Source: Mya arenaria (Eukaryota; Mollusca; Bivalvia; Myida; Myidae). From it: DNA of 64,000 bases. The notes beneath the pieces were generated by a model, which saw nothing but the letters and a program-made list of their open reading frames with translations, made no database searches and was not told the origin of the DNA. Where the stretch lies: the NCBI RefSeq assembly GCF_026914265.1, contig NC_069125.1:26077595-26141594 (forward strand), in the 5' to 3' direction. Shown here piece after piece: positions 13,308 through 24,000 of the stretch. Within the stretch, counting starts at the first letter, position 1. Every line of letters begins with the position of its first letter. The translations under genes and the position numbers were made by a program.

Positions 13308-13432
13308 CGCAAAACCGTAAAAGGTGCTTAATATATATATATCAAAAGGTATTATGTGTTGGACAAAACCTACCCTATGGGTCACAAATGACCAAGTAAA
13401 GAGCCAAAACTCAAAACAATTTTGTTTGCATG
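13308..13432 (-). repeat. ~125-bp direct repeat flanking the BEL element, right copy
   Basis: Partner of the copy at 6,903-7,026, in the same orientation. Differences include a longer TA run and GGGTCAC for GGGCCAC. The sequence beyond (13,433-13,603) has no match at the left copy. Confidence 0.6.
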
Positions 13433-13603
13433 TTTCTTCACGCGGTAAATATGGACGACAAATTTACCTCCTCAAGAAAGAGCTCCCAAATACAGAACAA
13501 GCGGAGTAAATCATGGCACGAACGAAGCGACAGTCAATACAGAGTTGTTCCCCTTATTAAACTGCAGCACAAACTTAGAACTGTAACTATCTGTTACAGA
13601 ACA

Positions 13604-14165
13604 TGTATCTTTGCGACAAACACTGTTTTAATTTACTTTTATTCGTATATTCGCCAGTCGGATATTCGTCCATTTCCAGTCGATTATTCGCGAATGTTCA
13701 ACTACTAACAGGTCAGTAGTTGGGGATTCAGATTATGTCTATATATATGGTTTTAAAGGTCACATATGGGAAAATTTATCGCCAAATGTTTCTTTATGCA
13801 TGAACACATATGTATCTTTGCGACAAACACTGTTTTAATTTACTTTTATTCGTATATTCGCCAGTCGGATATTCGTCCATTTCCAGTCGATTATTCGCGA
13901 ATGTTCAACTGCAAACCAGTCAGTAGTTGGGGATTCAGATTATGTCTATATGTATGGTTTTAAAGGTCACATGTGGGAAAAATAATCGCCAAATGTTTCT
14001 TTATGCATGTACACATATGTATCTTTGCGACAAACACTGTTTTAATTTACTTTTTCACGTATATTTGCCAGTCAGACATTCGACCATTTCCAGTCGATTA
14101 TTCGCGAATATTCAACTGCTTACCAGTCAGTAGTTGGGGATTTAGATTATGTCTATATATATGGT
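13604..14165 (+). repeat. Foldback left arm, inner part (forward 207-bp units)
   Basis: The interrupted unit resumes here with TGTATCTTTGCGACAAACAC, followed by about two and a half further forward units up to the point of symmetry at 14,165. Confidence 0.85.
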
Positions 14166-17100
14166 AGATGCATAAAGAAACATTTGGCGATTAATTTTCC
14201 CATATGTGACCTTTAAAACCATACATATAGACATAATCTGAATCCCCAACTACTGACTGGTTTGCAATTGAACTTTCGCGAATAATCGGCAGGAAATGGT
14301 CGAATATCCGACTGGCGAATATACGAATAAAAGTGAAATAAAACAGTGTTTGTCGCAAAGAAACATATGTGTACATGCATACATAAACATTTAACTATTA
14401 ATTTTCCCATATGTGACCTTTAAAACCATATATATAGACATAATCTGAATCCCCAACTACTGACTGGTTTGCAGTTGAACTTTTGCGAATAATCGGCTTG
14501 AAATGGTCGAATATCCGACTGGCGAATATACGAATAAAAGTAAATAAAAACAGTGTTTGTCGCAAAGATACATATGTGTTAATGCATACATAAACATTTG
14601 GCTATTAATTTTACCATATGTGACCTTTAAAACCATACATAAAAACATAAACTGAATCCCCAACTACTGACTGGTTTGCAGTTGAACATTCGCGAATAAT
14701 CGACTGGAAATGGTCGAATATCCGACTGGCGAATATACCAATAAAAGTAAATAAAAACAGTGTTTGTCGCAAAGAAACATATGTGTTCATGCATAAAGAA
14801 ACATTTGGGGATTAATTTTCCCATATGTGACCTTTAAAACCATACATAAAGACATAAACTGAATCCCGAACTACTGACTGGTTTGCAGTTGAACATTTGC
14901 GAATAATCGACTGGAAATGGTCGAATATCCGACTGGCAAATATACGAGAAAAGGTAATTTTATTCAGCGTTTGTCGCAAAGATACATATGTGTAGATGCA
15001 TAAAGAAACATTTTGCGATTATTTTTTCCACATGTGACCTTTAAAACCATACATATAGACATAATCTGAATCCCCAACTTCTGACTGGTTTGCAGTTGAA
15101 CATTCGCGAATAATCGACTGGAAATGGACGAATATCCGACTGGCGAATATACGAATAAAAGTAAATTAAAACAGTGTTTGTCGCAAAGATACATATGTGT
15201 ACATGCATAAAGAAACATTTGGCGATTAATTTTCCCATATGTGACCTTTAAAACCATACATATAGACATAATCTGAATCCCCAACTACTGACTGGTTTGC
15301 AGTTGAACTTTCGCGAATAATCGACTGGAAATGGTCGAATATCCGACTGGCGAATATACGAATAAAAGTAAATAAAAACAGTGTTTGTCGCAAAGAAACA
15401 TATGTGTACATGCATACATAAACATTTGGCTATTAATTTTCCCATATGTGACCTTTAAAACCATACATAAAGACATAAACTGAATCCCCAACTACTGACT
15501 GGTTTGCAGTTGAACATTCGCGAATAATTGACTGGAAATGGTCGAATATCCGACTGGCGAATATACGAATAAAATTAAATAAAAGCAGTATTTGTCGCAA
15601 AGAAACATATGTGTTCATGCATAAAGAAACATTTGGGGATTAATTTTCCCATATGTGACCTTTAAAACCATACATAAAGACATAAACTGAATCCCGAACT
15701 ACTGACTGGTTTGCAGTTGAACATTTGCAAATAATCGACTGGAAATGGTCGAATATCCGACTGGCGAATATACGAGAAAAGGTAATTGTATACAGTGTTT
15801 GTCGCAAAGATACATATGTGTAGATGCATAAAGAAATATTTTGCGATTATTTTTCCCACATGTGACCTTTAAAACCATACATATAGACATAATCTGAATC
15901 CCCAACTACTGACTGGTTTGCAGTTGAACATTCGCGAATAATCGACTGGAAATGGACGAATATCCGACTGGCGAATATACGAATAAAAGTAAATTAAAAC
16001 AGTGTTTGTCGCAAAGAAACATATGTGTACATGCATACATAAACATTTGGCTATTAATTTTCCCATATGTGACCTTTAAAACCATGTATATAGACATAAT
16101 CTGAATCCCCAACTACTGACTGGTTTGCAGTTGAACTTTTGCGAATAATCGGCTTGAAATGGTCGAATATCCGACTGGCGAATATACGAATAAAAGTAAA
16201 TAAAAACAGTGTTTGTCGCAAAAAAACATATGTGTTCATGCATAAAGAAACATTTGGGGATTAATTTTCCCATATGTGACCTTTAAAACCATACATAAAG
16301 ACATAAACTGAATCCCCAACTACTGACTGGTTTGCAGTTGAACATTTGCGAATAATCGACTAGAAATGGTCGAATATCCGACTGGCAAATATACGAGAAA
16401 AGGTAATTTTATACAGTGTTTGTCGCAAAGATACATATGTGTTCATGCATAAAGAAACGTTTTGCGATTATTTTTCCCACATGTGACCTTTAAAACCATA
16501 CATATAGACATAATCTGAATCCCCAACTACTGACTGGTTTGCAGTTGAACATTCGCGAATAATCGACTGGAAATGGACGAATATCCGACTGGCGAATATA
16601 CGAATAAAAGTAAATTAAAACAGTGTTTGTCGCAAAGATATATATGTGTACATGCATAAAGAAACATTTGGCGATTAATTTTCCCATATGTGACCTTTAA
16701 AACCATACATATTGACATAATCTGAATCCCCAACTAATGACTGGTTTGCAGTTGAACATTCGCGAATAATTGACTGAAAATGGTCGAATATCCGACCGGC
16801 GAATATACGAATAAAAGTAAATAAAAACAGTGTTTGTCGCAAAGAAACATATGTGTTCATGCATAAAGAAACATTTGGGGATTAATTTTCCCATATGTGA
16901 CCTTTAAAACCATACATAAAGACATAATCTGAATCTCCAACTACTGACTGGTTTGCAGTTGAACATTCGCGAATAATCGACTGGAAATGGTCGAATATCC
17001 GACTGGCGAATATACGAATAAAAGTGAATTAAAACAGTGTTTGTCGAATCCCCAACTGGCAACTAGCAGGTAGTTGAATATTTGAATACCCAACTGGCAA

Positions 17101-17168
17101 CTGGTAAGTAGTTGATTATTCGAATCCCCAACTACCAACTACCAACTACCTTCCAACTTTACCGTCAT
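14166..17168 (-). repeat. Foldback right arm (reverse 207-bp units, about 14)
   Basis: About 3.0 kb of the same 207-bp unit in reverse complement, ending in the terminal inverted repeat. Unit boundaries recur every 207 bp (for example 15,041, 15,248, 15,662, 15,869, 16,076). Two overlapping reading frames stay open for 65 and 68 codons in most units because 207 is a multiple of three; I do not regard them as genes. Confidence 0.85.
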
Positions 17169-17177
17169 CACAAATTT
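17169..17177. repeat. 9-bp target-site duplication, right copy
   Basis: CACAAATTT, identical to 2,862-2,870, directly follows the right terminus of the foldback element. Confidence 0.85.
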
Positions 17178-19670
17178 TCCATATGCGAACTTCATCACAA
17201 AAATTTTGTGGTCAACACTAGCAAGTTCTAAATAATTATACCCGCACTGACAAATTACTGTTCACCTTGTGAAATGTGAACTAGATATTACAATTGCACT
17301 TAAATGACTTTTTCCACAGTACTCTTCGATAAGTCAATAGGTTCATTTACTGTTGTCTTGATGGGCTGAAATGGAAATATTCAAGCGATAAATTCATTGG
17401 CTATTGTGGTCACAAGATTTGGAAGCCAATATAAAACGACTGTGTAACTGCATATTTTTATGAGTTTAGAGTCTTTATTTAATCAACATAGGGTTGGAAC
17501 GCCTTGTTTGCACATATATTATAATAACTATGGTATCTTATTACAGCTTCATATTCTCCGTTCTATATTCTGGAACAATGTATATTGTATTGGCAGTTTC
17601 TTGAATGTATGGCTAGTTTTAAACCAACAGGTGCCCATCTATACAACAAGAGCACCGCAAGCGGATGCCAGTGCTTGTCTTTTTTTCTCAGTCAAGCAAA
17701 GCAAATATAAAGTCAGAAGCATGTGGTCTTGTGTACATGTGTAAGTCTTATTTTCCTAACTTTTGTTTCAAGATGTAGCCAAAAGGGGCTTCTTAAGATG
17801 GCGATAATGATAACAATTCTGCCCCTGTATATCACCAAGTCTGCGGCTTTTACCAAAGAATGACTCGTGTTTCTAAAGAGTACTCACTACATATCAACTG
17901 TATATAACTCCATCGCTGTAAAGTATTGACTTCTTCCCCACCATCATGCTTGTCTTGACGTCGATTATTTCTCAAACTGTATAGAGCACAAACAAAACAG
18001 TTTCAACAAGTGTACAATTTCTATAGTGAAAGACAGTAAGTTTAAAGGAAAGGGTAATATGTAAGAGTTATAGATTTGTCTTTGTCCATTTTAATGACCT
18101 ATGTTAAGATATGTCAATTCCCTGCTGTACATCCCTTGTTTATGGCTAGTGTGTCAAAGCAGTGGTCGAAATTCGTGTGTATTTGTTAATTAGCTCAGGA
18201 ACATTTAGAGACGACACATTCAGATTAGATAATCTCATCGTCTCACTAAAAATGACAATTTTTGTATAAATAATATGCATAGCCAATGTATTTTACGTAT
18301 ATATGACCGATGGAAAAATCAATGACAAACAAAAGAAGAAAGATGTGTTTTAACAGTTGTATAAGTGATCTATTTCCATCCATTCTAGATACATGTTAAC
18401 TATTATTATATCTATATTTTGAACCATCATGGTTACAGCAGGACATTCAGATCTGATATTGATCGACAGCAGTGGCCAATAAAGATTAAGATCAATACAC
18501 GGAAGTTGTGTACAATACACGAATCTGGTGTGGGTCCCTAATATTGAAGGCTTAAACTATGCCTTTAAATGTTTAACACTTAACTTGTCTTCATTCTGTC
18601 TAGCATATATTTGAATCGCCCCCTTCCTCAACCACCACTTATCTCCGTAATAACTACTTCTCTCCATATTCAGTTTCTGGTTTGAACGTTCGAGAAATAA
18701 ACACCTCTCATGTTTTATTTAAAAATTTAGGCAAATAATGTGTTCAAACATAAGGCAACATACGAGACACAATAATAACACACACAGGTGGGTAACAAAA
18801 AAACTAAGACAACTTGCCACGCGCAGAAGTAGTAGGTTGTGTCTTATTAACATAATGCATTTAATATGCATACTCCCAGGAACCTTTTCAAGTGTCTATT
18901 ATTGCATGTACACACAATTTAAGTCGTGATGGCATCACGGCGGGGTCAAGCCATAATGGACACAGGCAGACCTTGATAAACTCAAATAAACAAACAAACA
19001 GTACAAGCGTATGTTATGGTCTACAGAAAATTACACAGGCATGCATTGAGTAAGTCGATGGCCATGCTGCTTGCCTTAATGATTTAAACGAAGTTCAGTA
19101 TAAGTTAAACACTTATGAAGATAACCATATTATCACATTTTTGAGGTCTTGTAATATGATCAAATGGAAAAAAAATATGTCTAAAAAAAAATAATAAAAA
19201 ATAAAGAAATGACAGAAAGAACTGGACAGAAATCTTACAAAAAGTACACTATTGGTTTCATTCTACAGTGGAAACTAACTCAACCGGACAAGGTCCGGAC
19301 TGGGCAAAATTTCCGGTTTAGTGAGGATTCCGGTTTAGTGAGGATTTGATGTACGGAGTAAGTTTACTCAAAATATTAACTTAGTTAACCTTAAAAGGCT
19401 TTTGTCCTCTAGGGACAGTTCAATTCTCCGACGTTTAGACGGAGGTTCAGACATGATTAAAGCACTTGCGAAAGTGATAAGCATAATTGAACATTTCTGC
19501 GTTTTTATAATCATCTTTATAATGAAAGAAAGGCTATTAATATTATTTCCATAACTCACTGGACACTGGCTTAGTGAAATTGAAATGGTACGCTATTTAG
19601 ATAAGTAAGCTAAACAAATACGTTAAATATGTAAGATGTCTAGTAAACTTTAGTAAACTTTTGAATATTT
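17178..19670. other. Intergenic, no gene supported
   Basis: AT-rich sequence between the foldback element and the last TNFR exon. It contains a short SINE tail at about 18,912-18,995 and a CCGGTTTAGTGAGGATT word duplicated in tandem near 19,312-19,345. A piece near 17,646-17,675 (gagcaccgcaagcggatgcc) resembles 49,452-49,475 and is probably a scrap of a common repeat. No reading frame resembles a known protein. Confidence 0.5.
18912..18995 (+). mobile_element. 5'-truncated tRNA-SINE tail
   Basis: ACACAATTTAAGTCRTGATG, CACGGCGGGGTCAAGCCATA and the tail GATAAACTCAAATAAACAAA match the 3' part of the full SINE at 40,079-40,602. The tRNA head is absent. Confidence 0.7.
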
Positions 19671-19786
19671 TTACGTTGTTTTTTTCCGACAGATGAAGAC
19701 GATGATCACAATGATGATCACAGATATCGCAAGTATGCCAACGGTCACTCCCACATAAAGTCCAACCTTGACGTCCTCTTCTTCGT
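19671..19786 (-). CDS. TNFR exon 3: transmembrane helix and tail
   Basis: The acceptor TTATTTCAG precedes the exon. It reads EEEDVKVGLY, then a hydrophobic helix rich in I and V, then CRKKTT and TAA (19,671-19,673). The exon enters in phase 1 and completes the Asp codon begun in exon 2. Confidence 0.85.
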
Positions 19787-21001
19787 CTGAAATAAATCTA
19801 TGGAATACAATATATATTATTAATGTTGTTAAATGTATGTGTGTTTTAAATTCAGGTCTTCTTTTAATGATAATAAAGCTTTAATTGCTTGGTGAGTCGC
19901 ATTCATTAATATGAACTCCAGCAATGAGATTTTTAGCATGTATTTGTCAACATTTGTTGAGAGTGTTCATAATTTTTCTATTTTTTCCTTGTATAGAATA
20001 AGCATATATAATATATAAAACGCAAATTTGTTCTCGACATCGGATCGCCCGCCCAAAGCCCGCCCGGTTTTCTATATCCCGGAAATTTTCGATGAAAGAT
20101 CCGGCTAATGCTTTGTCAAACATTAATTGATTGTTAATTAATAAAATCCATTTTACTTGTCATACGTTTTTGTACTGACACCAAAGATGGTCAAAATCTT
20201 AGTTAAAAAATCTAGGGTAAAAAGGTGACATAACTGGTTAAAAATCGAATGCCAACGGTAGTCTGTTTTTAATTAAGTTCAACAAAGGGAGCAAATAAAC
20301 ACATTTAAAACAGTTATAAACCTAATGCTATACATGTGCGTATCGTATTTGGCAGCATATGTAAACGGTTTCCTGACGGCTTTTATGGCCACGTTCAAAG
20401 CGTTTTCACGACGCCCTTATCGACGACTTCGACACGAAGGATGTGGCATTACGTCAACTTTTATTTCGAATAAGGCAAGTTAATAAGCTTAAAAAATGGT
20501 AATGTTAACAATAATAAATCACCTTTTGGAATGCACACAGTGTCTTCAGTTTCGTGACATGACAATTTCTGCACCCATCCCTCAGGACAAACTGAACAGT
20601 TCTGACATGGTGTCACCTCGGAATTGATGTTGGAGAAGGCCTTCCCATTAACACATCTCTCGCATGTTGTATCAGTGTGACTGTTCGCTGTAAGTAATGA
20701 GCATTAAGATTAGTCCTCTTTTATCAAGCAATAAAAAGAACATGAGAATGTTATTATTTTGCATATGTTTTTAATTATGCACTTTAATTTCCTGGTGAAT
20801 TACACAAAGTCGAGACTTTGCTAACTATTAAGATATAGGAATTATGTTTGTGTAATACAGATAGCGATTGATATTATCATGCAATCACCATAAATACAGT
20901 CTCAATAATCGATCCGAAACAATTAAAAAAAAACCGGCTACATGTAAATGAAAAAAAAATGACTTAGCAGAGAATTAAAAAAAATCAAAACTAATGTATT
21001 C

Positions 21002-21038
<37 letters not shown>

Positions 21039-24000
21039 TCTTTATTTCCTCCTATACAGAAGATATGCAAATACATTTACAATTTGTGCTCTACCATTGG
21101 GCGATATAGAACAAGTATGTACATTGGATGCTTTTGTTTTCAGGTTTTGTATTCTATTTTTTTCATCCTATAACGGGTCCACATTGTTATTTGAGCTAGT
21201 GATTTAATAAGTGATTATAAACATAGCGGAGATGAGTATAATAACAGGTATATATAAGAATACGATACGTATGCATTGCATACAAGTATTGCTGTGTAAC
21301 CACCCTAATGAAACAGAACAGGAGGCTTTTACGGCAATAGGTTTCATGCTGTTCGGTTTAACTGTATACGTAGATTAGTTTAGGTAGAAGTGATTAGGAT
21401 TATGGTTATACTCGGTAGTTGATTAGCAACCAAGCTACAGTTATTGTGTTAAGCGCTATTAAATGTCGCTTAAGCAAACTCTAGTCAAAGTATGCACGTA
21501 TACACCGTAATGTATAGTTGTATGAACATTGCAGAAGTAGTGCGTTGTTGTCCGTGTCTATAAAAGCTTCTAAAGGTGCTCCGAGAAGTCGCAGAGTCCG
21601 TTGTATATGTTCGAAGGTCTGCACCACACTTTTGCTATAATCCTTGCTGTGTGACGAAAACAACTTTTTCTGGAAATAGTATACATAATAGCAGGTGATA
21701 TACATGGATGAAGAATACGAAATAACACAAAATCGCAATCATTCGAAGTACGGAAATCACAGCATAACTTGCATTTAAGTTTTACAGCATTGTTAACCAT
21801 GCGTTTCCAAGTTTGTTTATCTGGGGTGGCTCTTTCTACGGAGAAGTAGCTATTTAGCACAAATTGTATTTGGTCAACAGCTTACATATACTAGTATCCG
21901 GTATAAATATTCCGACATATTCGATCTGGTAGAGATAGGCAGTCCTTGTATCTTTTTGGCTACGAAGTGCTGGAGACGGTTGATGGCTAAGGTGTCAACG
22001 TTAGTCATTGAGTTCCAGAGTTCGGAGCCGTAGAGAGCAATGGGAATTACTCTTTTTTTGTAAAGACTTGTGGATACTAAGGGATTCACACCGAGAGGGT
22101 GGACACCCTGGCCCACCATTGAAAAAAAAGCATTTCTAGCTTTCTGTTAACGTTCTGAAATGCGTGTACGTATTTTAAGACTGCCCTCTTGGGAAATGCC
22201 TAGGTGCGTTATTGATGTAACCTGTTTTATTTCTTGGTCCCCATAGATGATGCATATTGGTGGGACTCGGCGGGCTTGAGTAAATACGAATACGTTAGAT
22301 TTATCGACATTGATATCGACGTGCCAACGTTTGCAGTAACTATACACAATATCCACCATGCATTGCAGCTTATACGGAGATAACGAAATGAGAGAGATGT
22401 CGTCGGCAAATGTTGGGCTGCCGCAATTAATAGACATCAGCCGAGAGCCATGCTTACTTAATTATCTCTAAGTCTTGTAATAGGCTGTCGAGATAAACCA
22501 GAAAGTAAAAACTGGACAAGACTCCCCCTTGACGCACGCCGCGAACTACGTCGAATGTATCTGACATCAGGTCTTGACAAACACGTACGGTACATTTGAG
22601 AGATTCGTAAGATGACTTTATGACCCTTAGTAGTTTACCTTTAAGGCCAAGTCGACCTAATTTGAGGAGTAATGCAGAGTGCCTCACTGTGTCAAAGGCG
22701 GCTTTCTGATCAAGACAAGCAACATATGCGTTGCTACCTTTGTCTATAGCATAGACAATTGTTTCTTGGAGATTAAAGGATGTGGTCCCTTTTGGAATCC
22801 GTTTCGTTGTGGGCTTGGGAAGGTGTTTCTTGCTGACGACACATGCGAGTTGATCCGTTTGGCCATTACTTTTTCGAAAAAAAATCAAAAATACGGGAGT
22901 AATGATATAGGTCTGTAGCTAGAAGGTTCACGTTTGTCTTTGCCTTTACCTTTATATACAGGGATGATAACGCTGGTTTTCCAATCTATTGGTACTTTCT
23001 CGTGCACCAGGACTAAATTGAATAGTAATGTTAGCGCTTTTGTAACAGCAAGTCCGCCAAATATCACATGTTCATTCAGTATACCATCATGACCAGGGCT
23101 TTTTCTCTTCGCGAGGGATTTGATTATTTTTTTAACTTCATCTAAGCTAAATGGGGTGACGGTGTTGTTAGTGGTTTTACATGTAAGATAACTCTAAAGT
23201 TCGGACAAATCATCTTCTGATAGGATGCCATGCTCGTTTGGGTGACTAAAAACTTTTGAAAAGTGGTTTTTAAATCCGTATAACTTGTGGCGCCTATTTT
23301 CAACTCTGAGCAAGTCTTAAAGGGTCGTTTGCTGTTTCGTTTTAACAACTTCCAAAACATTCGATGGTCTACTTCTGCTGTTCGATTAAGTTCGTCATAT
23401 AATTGATTTTCTTAGGATTCGCGACAATTCCGCTGTATTCTCCTGAAAGTGCGTTTGGCTTGTTTTTAGTTTGTGAATGAGTCTGACATTGTACTGCGGG
23501 GTCTGCCTTGAACTAACCATATATGCCGAGCGCGTCGGGCCTGCGCATGCGCCGCTTTGACCTCTTCCGTCCAATACGGTTTGGCTTTTCGGTTAAACAT
23601 ACTTACAGGAAGTTGTGAGGCGGCCTGTTTTAAAGCATTGCAAAGCAATGAGTTAATAAAATCAGGGAGCATCCATCGGTATTTTCGTTCGTGATGCTAT
23701 TAAAGTCGCTACTTAGTTGGCTTTGGTAGTTCGATATGTGCCCTTGTGTGCATTTATTCCATATCATACATGTTCTATGCACTGTGGGTTGTGAGTTTCT
23801 CCCTAGGTCGAGATTTATAGAAAATATATTGGCGCATGATCTGAGGTGAGTATGTCTCTTTCAGGTATAACCGAGAATGAGTGAAACATATCTAATGATT
23901 AATTATGGTCTAAGACATGATCAATTGTCGACTTCGTCGGGTGGTAAGTATATTCGTTGGTATTTCCTAAGTGCTCTTTCAGCGACGTAATGGTGGGGTT

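Larger units (their letters stand above)
3600..13603 (-). mobile_element. 10-kb LTR-retrotransposon block inserted into the foldback element (Ty3 plus BEL)
   Basis: The block starts TGTTGCG and ends AGAACA, the TG...CA ends of LTR retrotransposons, and sits between 5-bp duplications inside one 207-bp unit. It contains Ty3/gypsy pol at low coordinates and BEL/Pao gag-pol at high coordinates, both on minus. I cannot align the 3,600 side with the 13,603 side as a pair of long terminal repeats, so the block is either a BEL element inside a Ty3 element with later loss, or a recombinant of the two. Confidence 0.7.
2871..17168. mobile_element. Foldback-type inverted-repeat element, 14.3 kb, with nested insertions
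   Basis: Both ends carry the same terminus, ATGACGGTAAAGTTGGAAGG at 2,871 and its reverse complement ending at 17,168, followed inward by about 120 bp of short GTTGGGGATTCGAAT-type repeats and then by 207-bp tandem units. Units run forward at 2,990-3,599 and 13,604-14,165, then flip at 14,165/14,166 and run reverse to 17,168, so the arms meet with no spacer. Without the 10-kb insertion at 3,600-13,603 the element would be about 4.3 kb with unequal arms (1.3 and 3.0 kb). A 9-bp duplication flanks it. No transposase of its own is visible, so it is presumably non-autonomous. The structure matches Drosophila FB or Mutator-like foldbacks; which superfamily is not decided by the sequence. Confidence 0.85.

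Noticed and set aside
13766..17138. A family of about 20 small membrane-protein-like genes of 61-68 codons
   Set aside because: They are the same two frames of a 207-bp non-coding tandem unit, appearing once per unit on either arm.
2871..17168. CRISPR-like array
   Set aside because: Eukaryotic context; repeats of 207 bp have no unique spacers and occur in both orientations.
19265..19350. Pogo/Tigger-type transposon end (cagtggaaactaactcaacc)
   Set aside because: Only one end is visible; no matching inverted terminus or transposase was found nearby.
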